DNA from: Bradyrhizobium sp. JYMT SZCCT0180
Lineage (GTDB): Bacteria > Pseudomonadota > Alphaproteobacteria > Rhizobiales > Xanthobacteraceae
Length of the DNA: 64,000 nucleotides
Assembly (NCBI RefSeq): GCF_018130165.1
Contig: NZ_JAFCLZ010000001.1
Location: forward strand, 62,001-126,000
Direction of reading: 5' to 3'
Notes under the pieces: model-generated
Told to the model about the DNA's origin: nothing
Seen by the model: the letters and a program-made list of their open reading frames with translations, nothing else
The model's database searches: none
Translations under genes and position numbers: made by a program
Part shown: positions 17,546-25,032 of the stretch, piece by piece
Position numbering within the stretch: position 1 is the stretch's first letter
Layout of the letters: each line of letters starts with the position of its first letter

Positions 17546-17947
17546 CTAGTGCTGATCGCCGCCATTGGACGAGCCGGAGCCCCATGACGGGGTCGATGAC
17601 TCCGAACTCGGCGTTGCCCAGCTCGGAGCGGGCGCAGCTTCGGGCTCTGGCGCCGGAGCCGCCGCCGGGGCTGCCGGCTTGGACGCAGCAGGCTTGGCGG
17701 CGGCTTTCTTTTTCTTCGCCGGGCTCTTCGCCACAGCTTTCTTGGCGGCTTTCTTGGCAGCCTTCTTGGGCGCTGCCTTCTTGGCGGATTTCTTTGCGCT
17801 CTTCTTCGAAGCCTTCTTGGCGGATTTCTTTGCCGACTTCTTGGCGGCCTTCTTCGACGACTTCTTGGCAGATTTCTTCTTCGCCGCTACCGCCTTCTTG
17901 GCCTTTTTAGCCTTCTTGCTTTTCTTGCTCTTCTTCGCTTTAGCCAT
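17546..17947 (-). CDS. Histone-H1-like Lys/Ala-rich DNA-binding protein
   Basis: The 133-aa protein has three zones. Residues 1 to about 85 are almost only Lys, Ala and Ser in KKSAKK/KKAAKK-type repeats. Residues about 85-110 are Ala/Pro/Glu-rich. The C-terminus is Ser/Gly-rich (TPSWGSGSSNGGDQH). Such tails resemble eukaryotic histone H1 C-termini and bacterial H1-like proteins that compact DNA or bind RNA. No HU or other folded domain is present, so it is predicted to be intrinsically disordered. It has its own terminator and stands alone. Confidence 0.75.
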   Translation of the reverse strand: MAKAKKSKKSKKAKKAKKAVAAKKKSAKKSSKKAAKKSAKKSAKKASKKSAKKSAKKAAPKKAAKKAAKKAVAKSPAKKKKAAAKPAASKPAAPAAAPAPEPEAAPAPSWATPSSESSTPSWGSGSSNGGDQH

Positions 17948-18007
17948 CGTGGTCCTCCTGTTGCCGCTGGTCGTGTCAGTCGAGCGCTCGAATAGTCGGC
18001 CGATCGA

Positions 18008-19351
18008 TTAGTTCAATGCCGGCCTCAGTCCAGACCCCTTCAATTCAGGTTTTGGACCTCCTGTCGCCCAATCGAGAAGCTCAATCGTGTGCACCACAGG
18101 AACTGACGTACCGCCGGCAATCTGCACCATGCACCCAATATTGCCCGCAGCGATCATGTCCGGTTTGACTGTCGCAATATTGGCGATCTTGCGATCGCGC
18201 AATCTGCTCGCAATGTCAGGCTGGAGAATGTTGTAGGTCCCCGCCGAACCGCAACACAAATGGCTCTCGGGTACATCTTTCACCACGAATCCATTCTTGG
18301 AAAGCAATTCTTTCGGCGCGTGCGTGATTTTCTGTCCGTGCTGCAGCGAACAAGCCGAGTGATAGGCGATGGTGACGTCGCCTTGCTGGCTCGATGGATG
18401 CAGATCGATGCCGGCGAGATACTCGGTGATATCCTTTGTCAGCGCGGATATTCGCGCAGCGGGGCCGGCGAATTCGCGGTCCTCGCGCAGCATGAAACCA
18501 TAGTCCTTGATGACCGTGCCGCAGCCCGACGCCGTCACCAGGATGGCGTCGAGGCCACCTTGGTCTGCTTCGCTTTGCCAGACCGTGACGTTGGCGCGGG
18601 CCCGCGCCAGTGCGTCGCCGTCCTGCCCGAGGTGATGGGTGAGCGCGCCGCAGCATTGTTCGTCCCTGACCAGCACCACCTCGATGCCGTGGCGCGTCAG
18701 GAGATTGATGGCGGCCTGGTTGATGCGCGGCGCCAGCACCTGCTGGGCACAGCCTTGCAGCAGCGCCACCCGCCCCCGCTTGTCGCCAACGGCCGGAAAG
18801 ACACTGCCGGCGGCAGGTCCCGGCGCCGGCAGGCTGCCGGGCGCAAGCGCCAGCATCGCCTTGATCCGCCGCAGCAGGGTGGGCGTCGCCGATGCGGTCT
18901 TCGGTGTCGGCAACAGGCCCGCGAACGGCCGGCCCAGCCGCGCCATGATCATGCTGGCGCGGAACAGACCCGGCCGCGGCAGCACAAAGGCCAGCACCGC
19001 GCGCAAGGCCCGCTCGCCCAGCGGCCTGGAATAATCCCGCTCGATCCTGACCCGCGCCTGATCGACCAGGTGCATGTAGTTCACGCCCGAGGGGCAGGTC
19101 GTCATGCAGGCGAGGCAGGACAGGCAGCGGTCGATATGCTTGACCACCTCCTTGGTCGGCGGGCGGTCCTTCTCCAGCATCTCCTTGATGAGATAGATCC
19201 GGCCACGCGGGCTATCGAGTTCGTCGCCGAGCAGCACGTAAGTCGGGCAGGTCGCGGTGCAGAACCCGCAATGCACGCAGGCCCGCAGGATCTTGTCGGC
19301 TTCGGCGATGTCAGGATCGGCCAGTTGGGCGAGTGAGAATTCGGTTTTCAT
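18008..19351 (-). CDS. glcF: Glycolate oxidase iron-sulfur subunit GlcF
   Basis: The ATG at 19351 overlaps the glcE stop (ATGA), giving 447 aa; a longer open frame runs through glcE in the wrong register and is spurious. Two 4Fe-4S motifs are visible, CVHCGFCTATCP (about residues 24-35) and CLSCLACMTTCP (about 74-85). CCG-domain cysteines follow in EQCCGALTHH, YHSACSLQHG and HLCCGSAGTYN. It passes electrons from the FAD subunits of glycolate oxidase to the respiratory chain. It is coupled to glcE by overlap; glcD is separate, 4 kb away on the same strand. Confidence 0.96.
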   Translation of the reverse strand: MKTEFSLAQLADPDIAEADKILRACVHCGFCTATCPTYVLLGDELDSPRGRIYLIKEMLEKDRPPTKEVVKHIDRCLSCLACMTTCPSGVNYMHLVDQARVRIERDYSRPLGERALRAVLAFVLPRPGLFRASMIMARLGRPFAGLLPTPKTASATPTLLRRIKAMLALAPGSLPAPGPAAGSVFPAVGDKRGRVALLQGCAQQVLAPRINQAAINLLTRHGIEVVLVRDEQCCGALTHHLGQDGDALARARANVTVWQSEADQGGLDAILVTASGCGTVIKDYGFMLREDREFAGPAARISALTKDITEYLAGIDLHPSSQQGDVTIAYHSACSLQHGQKITHAPKELLSKNGFVVKDVPESHLCCGSAGTYNILQPDIASRLRDRKIANIATVKPDMIAAGNIGCMVQIAGGTSVPVVHTIELLDWATGGPKPELKGSGLRPALN

Positions 19352-20586
19352 GTCGCGACCGCCCGCAGCAAGCGGCCCCGGTTGAGGATGTTCCTGGGAT
19401 CGAAGCTCAGGCGGACGCGCTCGCTCAGGGCGGCCACGCCGCCGGATTGCGGATGGAACACGTCGACATTGCGCCGCACCAGTTCGGACGCCCGAACCAG
19501 CATCGCATGGCCGCCGGCGGCATCGACGCGCGCCCGCAGCAGCGCCGCCTGCGCGTCCGGCTTGGGCGGCAACGCCGCCCAGATCAGCCCGCCGCCCCAA
19601 TCGTAGATCACGTCGCCGCCGGTGTCGCGCGCAAGCTGCTGCCCGAGCGCGCCGCCGGACGCCGGCGGACACACGATCCGCCACACCGGCCACGCCCCCA
19701 GCGCGCCTTGGGCGGCAAACGGCAGGACATCGCGGATCGAACTCCAGATCGCGGCCGAAACAGCGTCTTGCAGGACCTCCACGGCGCCGAACGGCGCCAG
19801 CGTCTTGCCGAGCGAGCCGGCGCGGTCGGCGGCGGAAGCCGCGATGCCTTCCAGCCGCAGCAGGGTCGCCGCCTGCCCCGGCGCTCCGAGCCCGGCCAAG
19901 GCGCCGACCGCGGGCCGGAACGCCTGATACGACAGATGCGCCGCACCCGACACGTCGTAGGGCGAGCCCAGTGCCGCGGTCATCGCCCGGTTGGCGGTGA
20001 CATCGTCGAGCCCGCGCAGCACCAGCGTGCGATCGCTTTCGGGTTTCGGCATCACCTTCAGCGTCACTTCCGTCATGACCGCCAGCGTGCCCCACGACCC
20101 CGCCAGCAATTTGCAGAGATCGTAACCGGTGACGTTCTTCACCACCTTACCCCCGGTTTTGAAACTGTCGCCGAAGCCGGACACCGCATGCGCCCCCAAA
20201 AGGTGGTCGCGGGCGCCGCCGGCCCTGATGCGGCGCGGGCCGGCCAGGCCTGCGCCGATCATGCCGCCGATGGTGCCGGCGCCGGAGACGCCGAGCAGCG
20301 CCGAAGTGTCCATCGGTTCGAACGCGAATTGCTGGTTCTTGGAGTCGATCAGCGACAGCACATCGGCTAGCGGCGCGCCCGCCTGGACCGTGATGATCAG
20401 CTCGTTCGGCTCATACGCGGTGACTGCGTTCAGCGCCGACAGTTCGAGCACGGCGTTGGTCGCCATCGGCTGGCCGACCAGGCGTCTGGAACCATGGCCA
20501 ACGATCTCCAGCGGCTGCTCGCTGGCGATCGCCGCCCGCACCACCTGCTCGACGTCCTTGGCATCACGTACTTTGAGAGTGTCCAC
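19348..20586 (-). CDS. glcE: Glycolate oxidase FAD-binding subunit GlcE
   Basis: The 412-aa protein has the FAD_binding_4 fold. AIASEQPLEIVGHGSRRLVG near residue 30 begins the PP-loop region, and GAGTIGGMIGAGLAGPRRIR (about residues 115-134) and KTGGKVVKNVTGYDLCKLLA (about 150) are characteristic of GlcE. The C-terminal half is shorter and more divergent than in GlcD, as expected. It overlaps glcF by 4 bp and follows the ArsR-type gene by 32 bp, so those three may be one transcript. Confidence 0.95.
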   Translation of the reverse strand: MDTLKVRDAKDVEQVVRAAIASEQPLEIVGHGSRRLVGQPMATNAVLELSALNAVTAYEPNELIITVQAGAPLADVLSLIDSKNQQFAFEPMDTSALLGVSGAGTIGGMIGAGLAGPRRIRAGGARDHLLGAHAVSGFGDSFKTGGKVVKNVTGYDLCKLLAGSWGTLAVMTEVTLKVMPKPESDRTLVLRGLDDVTANRAMTAALGSPYDVSGAAHLSYQAFRPAVGALAGLGAPGQAATLLRLEGIAASAADRAGSLGKTLAPFGAVEVLQDAVSAAIWSSIRDVLPFAAQGALGAWPVWRIVCPPASGGALGQQLARDTGGDVIYDWGGGLIWAALPPKPDAQAALLRARVDAAGGHAMLVRASELVRRNVDVFHPQSGGVAALSERVRLSFDPRNILNRGRLLRAVAT

Positions 20587-20618
20587 GCCTTAGCGGGTAG
20601 CCAAATTCGCGACCGAAA

Positions 20619-21308
20619 TCAAATTCGCGCCCCGAACAAGTCCCTGAATGCTGCGATGCCGTCCTCGGTGATTTCGACCGATCGGCCCTGAGGCCGCCGG
20701 CGTATCCAGTCCCGCGCAAAGGCGAGATTTGCGATCGATGCGCCAACCCGTCCCGCCAAATGCGGCCGCCGTTCGCTCCAGTCGAGACAGGGCCGGCAGA
20801 ACGCTCGCCGGCCGCGGCCGGGCGAATTGAGATCGATACCGAGGCCGGCCAGGAACGTCGATCCCTGCGCGGTCAGTTCGCCGGCGTCGGCTTCAAGCGT
20901 GAGATGCCCGCGTTCGATCATGCTGTCGGTGAGCGTGACGCCAAGTTCGCCCGCCAGATGATCGTAGCAGGTTCGCGCCCTGCGCATCTGATCGTCGATT
21001 TTTGACGGCGGCCGGAATCGCGGCGGCCCGGTCACGGCCACATTCATCATCCCTTCCAGCATCCGCGCCACGAGTGGCGTCGCCAGCCGATAGAACCGGC
21101 GCGGCCCGCGTTTTTCGACCGTCAAGAGCTCGCGTTCGACGAGCTTCGCGAGGTGCGAACTCGTCGTTTGCGGGGTGACCCCGGCGACGGCAGCCAATTC
21201 ACCCGCAGTGAGCGCGCGCCCATCCATCAGCGCCGACAGAATATTGGCGCGACCGGGGTCCGCCGCCAGTTGGGCGATTTCGGCGAGTTGCGGGACGATG
21301 GTCGCCAT
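20619..21308 (-). CDS. ArsR-family transcriptional regulator
   Basis: The 229-aa protein has an N-terminal winged helix (LAADPGRANILSALMDGRAL, then VTPQTTSSHLAKLVERELL, about residues 15-65) followed by EKRGPRRFYRLATPLVARML. The extended C-terminus has AFCRPCLDWSERRPHLAGRV with two Cys and ends in a conserved-looking helix. This length is typical of the larger ArsR proteins that sense organic or oxidative signals rather than arsenite; there is no obvious metal-site ELCVCDL. It is divergent from the monooxygenase at 21491, its likely target, and upstream of glcEF. Confidence 0.85.
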   Translation of the reverse strand: MATIVPQLAEIAQLAADPGRANILSALMDGRALTAGELAAVAGVTPQTTSSHLAKLVERELLTVEKRGPRRFYRLATPLVARMLEGMMNVAVTGPPRFRPPSKIDDQMRRARTCYDHLAGELGVTLTDSMIERGHLTLEADAGELTAQGSTFLAGLGIDLNSPGRGRRAFCRPCLDWSERRPHLAGRVGASIANLAFARDWIRRRPQGRSVEITEDGIAAFRDLFGARI

Positions 21309-21370
21309 TGCTGCCTCCAGGTTCGGTCGGGCACCAACGCGCTCTTTCGCACGCCGTTCCACCTGAACGC

Positions 21371-21386
21371 TTCGATTACGATCGAA
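21371..21386. promoter_or_regulatory. Candidate ArsR operator
   Basis: The perfect inverted repeat TTCGAT-TACG-ATCGAA lies between the divergent ArsR and monooxygenase genes, 63 bp from the ArsR start. It is a plausible operator; only symmetry and position support it. Confidence 0.4.
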
Positions 21387-21490
21387 CTATATCTTACGTG
21401 AGTACTTCGACCGCGGCCGAATTGAATCCTGCGAACCATCGATGCAAGGTCGCGTTGGTCGGCGACCGACAACAATCGATGGAGCAAATC

Positions 21491-21988
21491 ATGCAGAGTT
21501 CGAATGTCACGCGGCGCGAACCGCCGCTCACCGAAATGCTTAGCCGACGATCGGTAATCGGAACATTCGGTGCAGTGATGGCGATCGTCAACTTCTCGCC
21601 TTTCGCCATTTCATCATCTCGATCCGAGCAAAACCAGGGAGCGATGAACGTGAGTCAATATGCAATGGACAAGGAGACCGTCAGTGAGGCCATCAGCGGC
21701 GGTGGTTTGCTGGTGGTTGCACAATGGGAAACCAAAGAAGGCCAGGCGGACAAGGTGGCCGATATTCTGCAGCGCTTCCTGCCTGATGCTCAGCGCGATC
21801 TCGGCGTAAAGCTGTTCCTGATCGGACGCGGCAGGGAAAACCCGGCGCAGTTTTTGTTCTACGAACTGTTCCGTGACGAGGCCGCGTTCGATGCGCATCA
21901 GGAAAGTGTGTACTTCAACACCTACATCGCCCGCGAAGCACTGCCGCTTCTCGCCAAGCGTGAGCGCATGCAATACACCTTGCTGTAG
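21491..21988 (+). CDS. Exported antibiotic-biosynthesis-monooxygenase (ABM) domain protein
   Basis: From the ATG at 21491 (GGAG upstream) the product is 165 aa. LSRRSVIGTFGAVMAIVNF at residues 18-36 looks like a twin-arginine signal. The ABM/YgiN-type domain begins near residue 77 (LLVVAQWETKEGQADKVADI) and includes FLFYELFRDEAAFDAHQES and a C-terminal AREALPLLAKR. These ferredoxin-like dimeric proteins act as quinol or small-molecule monooxygenases. Export is unusual for the family. It is divergent from the ArsR gene and followed by a hydrolase on the same strand, suggesting a regulated pair. Confidence 0.78.
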   Translation: MQSSNVTRREPPLTEMLSRRSVIGTFGAVMAIVNFSPFAISSSRSEQNQGAMNVSQYAMDKETVSEAISGGGLLVVAQWETKEGQADKVADILQRFLPDAQRDLGVKLFLIGRGRENPAQFLFYELFRDEAAFDAHQESVYFNTYIAREALPLLAKRERMQYTLL

Positions 21989-22136
21989 GCTTGCGACGCA
22001 CCATCACTTCGACCGTGATCGAATTGATCGGCGGAAACTGATACCGGCGAGGCGCGTTGGTTGTCTGGACCTTCACGCGCCTGCCGGATGTTTCCGAAGC
22101 AAGTTCCATCAGCGCAAATCGTGGTCAGGTAATCGC

Positions 22137-23129
22137 ATGACGGATGTTTCGGCCGCGCCAAAACTCGACCCCCGGGAACAGCATTTCCGGCTTCCTGGCC
22201 CGCGCGAGGGATTGTCGCTGTTCCTTCGCTTCCTGCCTGTTCCAAATAGCGAATCCCGGCCGCGTCGCGTCGTGCTCTACGTCCATGGCGCGACCTTTCC
22301 ATCCGCGCTTTCCATCGCGCACAGATTTGACGGCAAATCCTGGCGCGATGCGCTGACGGAGGCCGGCTTCGATGTCTGGGGACTGGACTTCTACGGCTTC
22401 GGGCACTCCGGCCGTTATCCGGAAATGGATCAGCCGGCGGGAGACAGCGCTCCGCTTTGCGTAGCCCAGGATGCGGCGAAGCAACTGGAAGCGGCAGTCC
22501 GCTTCATCCTCGGCCACCAGAATGTCGACAAACTTTCGCTGATCTCACACTCCTGGGGTTCGATGCCTGCGAGCCTGCTCGCATCGGCCCATCCGGCGCT
22601 GATTGACCGGCTCGTGCTGTTCGCGCCGATCGGGCGACGCGAGCCGCGGCGCTATGAAACTCCAGCAGCGCTCCCTGCGTGGCGCATCGTGACCACGGAG
22701 GATCAGTGGAACAGGTTCATCGAAGATGTGCCCGCGCATGAGCCGCCGGTGCTTTCGCGCGTTCACTTCGACCAATGGAGCCAATCGTATCTCGACAGCG
22801 ATCCGGAGGGCCGCTCACGCGATCCTGCCGGCGTCAAGACACCCCTCGGTCCGTTCAGTGAGATTATCAAGGCGTGGCACGGCCAGCTTGGCTACGACCC
22901 GACCCAGGTCAAATCGCCGGTCGCAATCATCCGCGGCGAATGGGATGGGCTGATGCTGGATAATGATGCGCGGTGGCTATTCAACGCGTTCACGCAAGCA
23001 CCCGTGAAGCGCGACATCAAGATCAGCCGAGGCACCCATTTGATGCATCTGGAAGCCATGCGTCCGGCGCTTTGGCGGGAAAGCATCAATTTCTTGCACG
23101 GCAACGACGTCGCACCGATTCCAGCCTGA
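22137..23129 (+). CDS. Alpha/beta hydrolase
   Basis: The 330-aa protein has VVLYVHGATFPSALS (oxyanion region, about residue 45), WGLDFYGFGHSGRYPEMD (about 82) and the nucleophile elbow SLISHSWGSMPASL with Ser as the likely nucleophile. The acid lies near GEWDGLM and the His in SRGTHLMHLE. These complete a Ser-Asp-His triad. Substrate is unknown; ester or lactone cleavage is possible. It sits 148 bp downstream of the ABM gene on the same strand and may be co-regulated by the ArsR protein. Confidence 0.85.
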   Translation: MTDVSAAPKLDPREQHFRLPGPREGLSLFLRFLPVPNSESRPRRVVLYVHGATFPSALSIAHRFDGKSWRDALTEAGFDVWGLDFYGFGHSGRYPEMDQPAGDSAPLCVAQDAAKQLEAAVRFILGHQNVDKLSLISHSWGSMPASLLASAHPALIDRLVLFAPIGRREPRRYETPAALPAWRIVTTEDQWNRFIEDVPAHEPPVLSRVHFDQWSQSYLDSDPEGRSRDPAGVKTPLGPFSEIIKAWHGQLGYDPTQVKSPVAIIRGEWDGLMLDNDARWLFNAFTQAPVKRDIKISRGTHLMHLEAMRPALWRESINFLHGNDVAPIPA

Positions 23130-23194
23130 ACACCAACGGACAGGAAAGGAGCATTTTCTCCGTGCTGACGCACCGAAGGCGAGCACCACGTCGC

Positions 23195-23293
23195 CTTTTC
23201 CGTTCCGATGGAATCTGAACGGGGCTCTATCTTTTTGTTTTGACGCGTTTTCTTACACGCGAACCGGTATCCACTTCGCTTGAAAACGCTCTG
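23195..23293. repeat. Dispersed repeat family (GGGGCTCTA ... GAAAACGCTCT), copy 1
   Basis: Contains GAACGGGGCTCTA, TTTTGACGCGTTTTCTT, CGCGAACCGGTATCCACTTC and GAAAACGCTCT in order. Partial copies lie at 31788, 33320 and 39950. It fills the gap between the hydrolase and the glcD stop. Confidence 0.65.
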
Positions 23294-23315
23294 GATCGAA
23301 AGCCGGAATATCCGG

Positions 23316-24809
23316 CTAGAACCGCGGCAAATCAGGAAACGCCAGTCTGCCGCCGTGCACATGCACGCGGCCGAGCTCGGCGCAGCGGTGCAGGGTCGGA
23401 AACACCTTGCCGGGATTGAGCAGGCCCTGGGCGTCGAACGCGCATTTCAGCCGCTGCTGCTGGTTGAGGTCGATCTCGCTGAACATTTCCGGCATCAGAT
23501 CGCGTTTCTCGATGCCGACGCCGTGCTCGCCGGTCAGCACGCCGCCGAGTTCGACGCAGCAGCGCAGGATGTCGGCGCCGAACGCCTCGGCCCGCTCCAT
23601 CTCGCCGGGCTGGTTGGCATCGTAGAGGATCAAAGGATGCAGATTGCCGTCGCCGGCATGAAATACATTGGCGACACGCAGATCGTATTTGGCCGAGAGG
23701 TCGCGGATGCGCGCTAAGGCCTTGGGCAGCGCGCCGCGCGGAATGGTGCCGTCCATGCAGAGATAATCAGGGGAAATCCGGCCCACGGCCGGAAACGCCG
23801 CCTTGCGGCCGGCCCAGAACAGGTTGCGCTCGGCTTCAGACGTGGAAATCTGCAGCGTGGTGGAGCCGCAGCCCTTGGCGATGGCCTCGACGCGGCCGAT
23901 CAGTTCATCGACTTCGACGCCGGGACCATCGAGTTCGATGATCAGGAGCGCCTCGACATCGAGCGGGTAGCCGGCATGGACGAAGGCTTCGGCGGCGTGG
24001 ATCGCCGGCTTGTCCATCATCTCCATGCCGCCCGGGATGATGCCGGCGCCGATGATGCGGGCCACGCATTCGCCGGCGGCCTCGACCTCGGCGAAGCCGA
24101 CCATCAGCGCGCGGGCGGTTTCCGGCTTCTGCAGGATCCGCACCGTGATCTCGGTGATGACGCCAAGCAGGCCCTCGGAGCCGGTGATGATCCCCATCAG
24201 GTCGTAGCCTGCGTTCTCGGCCGACTTGCCGCCAATGCGCAGGATTTCCCCTGACATCAGCACGATCTCGCAGCCCAGCACGTTGTTGGTGGTCATGCCG
24301 TATTTCAGGCAGTGCACGCCGCCGGAATTTTCCGCGACATTGCCCCCGATCGAGCAAGCGATCTGCGACGAGGGATCGGGCGCGTAATAGAACCCGGCAT
24401 GCGCCACCGCCTGGCTGATGGCGAGATTGGTCACGCCGGGCTCGGTCACCACCACGCGGTTGTCGAAATCGATCTCGCGGATCCGCTTGAATTTGCCGAG
24501 GCCCAGCAACACGCCATCGGCCAGCGGCAGCGCGCCGCCGGACAGCGAGGTGCCCGAGCCGCGCGGCACCACCTTGATGCCCTGCTCGAAGCAATATTTC
24601 AGGACTTTGGAGACCTGCTCCGTCGTGTCGGGCAACACCACGACCATCGGCGGCTGCCGATAGGCCATCAGGCCGTCGGACTCGTAAGGGATCATTTCGG
24701 CTGCGCTGTCGATCACGCCCTCGCCCGGCACGATCCCCCGCAGGGCGGCCACAATGGCGTCGCGGCGGTCCAGAACGGCCTGATCGGAAGCCGGCATCAT
24801 AATGGCCAT
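23316..24809 (-). CDS. glcD: Glycolate oxidase catalytic subunit GlcD
   Basis: The 497-aa flavoprotein has the FAD-binding PP-loop VVPRGSGTSLSGGALPLADG (about residues 80-99), SIGGNVAENSGGVHCLKYG (about 153-171) and the C-terminal FAD-oxidase signature FHAGDGNLHPLILYD plus GGVLTGEHGVGIEKRDLM. A GGAGG site precedes the ATG. GlcD oxidises glycolate (or D-lactate) to the 2-oxoacid with GlcE and GlcF. It is split from glcEF by the ArsR, ABM and hydrolase genes. Its first 270 bp and upstream region are repeated at 30871-31216. Confidence 0.96.
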   Translation of the reverse strand: MAIMMPASDQAVLDRRDAIVAALRGIVPGEGVIDSAAEMIPYESDGLMAYRQPPMVVVLPDTTEQVSKVLKYCFEQGIKVVPRGSGTSLSGGALPLADGVLLGLGKFKRIREIDFDNRVVVTEPGVTNLAISQAVAHAGFYYAPDPSSQIACSIGGNVAENSGGVHCLKYGMTTNNVLGCEIVLMSGEILRIGGKSAENAGYDLMGIITGSEGLLGVITEITVRILQKPETARALMVGFAEVEAAGECVARIIGAGIIPGGMEMMDKPAIHAAEAFVHAGYPLDVEALLIIELDGPGVEVDELIGRVEAIAKGCGSTTLQISTSEAERNLFWAGRKAAFPAVGRISPDYLCMDGTIPRGALPKALARIRDLSAKYDLRVANVFHAGDGNLHPLILYDANQPGEMERAEAFGADILRCCVELGGVLTGEHGVGIEKRDLMPEMFSEIDLNQQQRLKCAFDAQGLLNPGKVFPTLHRCAELGRVHVHGGRLAFPDLPRF

Positions 24810-24887
24810 GCGTTTCCTCCAGGGCCTAGTGCGTGATCGATTTGTCGCGGTAAATCAAGCACGTCTCGACGCGCTTGGGTAGGCTGC
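24536..24887. repeat. Left copy of a ~350-bp direct repeat (glcD 5' end and upstream)
   Basis: This stretch is nearly identical to 30871-31216 in the same orientation. It covers the first 90 or so codons of glcD and about 80 bases upstream, including the TTTGTCGCGGTAAATCAAGC block. Weaker similarity continues beyond (GTGGCTTGTCCA at 24963 and 31301). Confidence 0.85.
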
Positions 24888-25032
24888 GTAAGGCCAATGG
24901 ACATCCGGAGCGTCCGCGATGGACCGGAAAAGGCCGGCCGTGGTGAAACCCGTCAAGCTCTCGTGGCTTGTCCATTCGAAACGGGCCGTGCCACAAGCAA
25001 CCCGCTGCGAAAAGTGCCTACAACGGGAGTCC

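Noticed and set aside
18008..20095. 695-codon frame fusing glcF to upstream sequence
   Set aside because: The part before 19351 is glcE read in the wrong frame; the true GlcF start overlaps the glcE stop.
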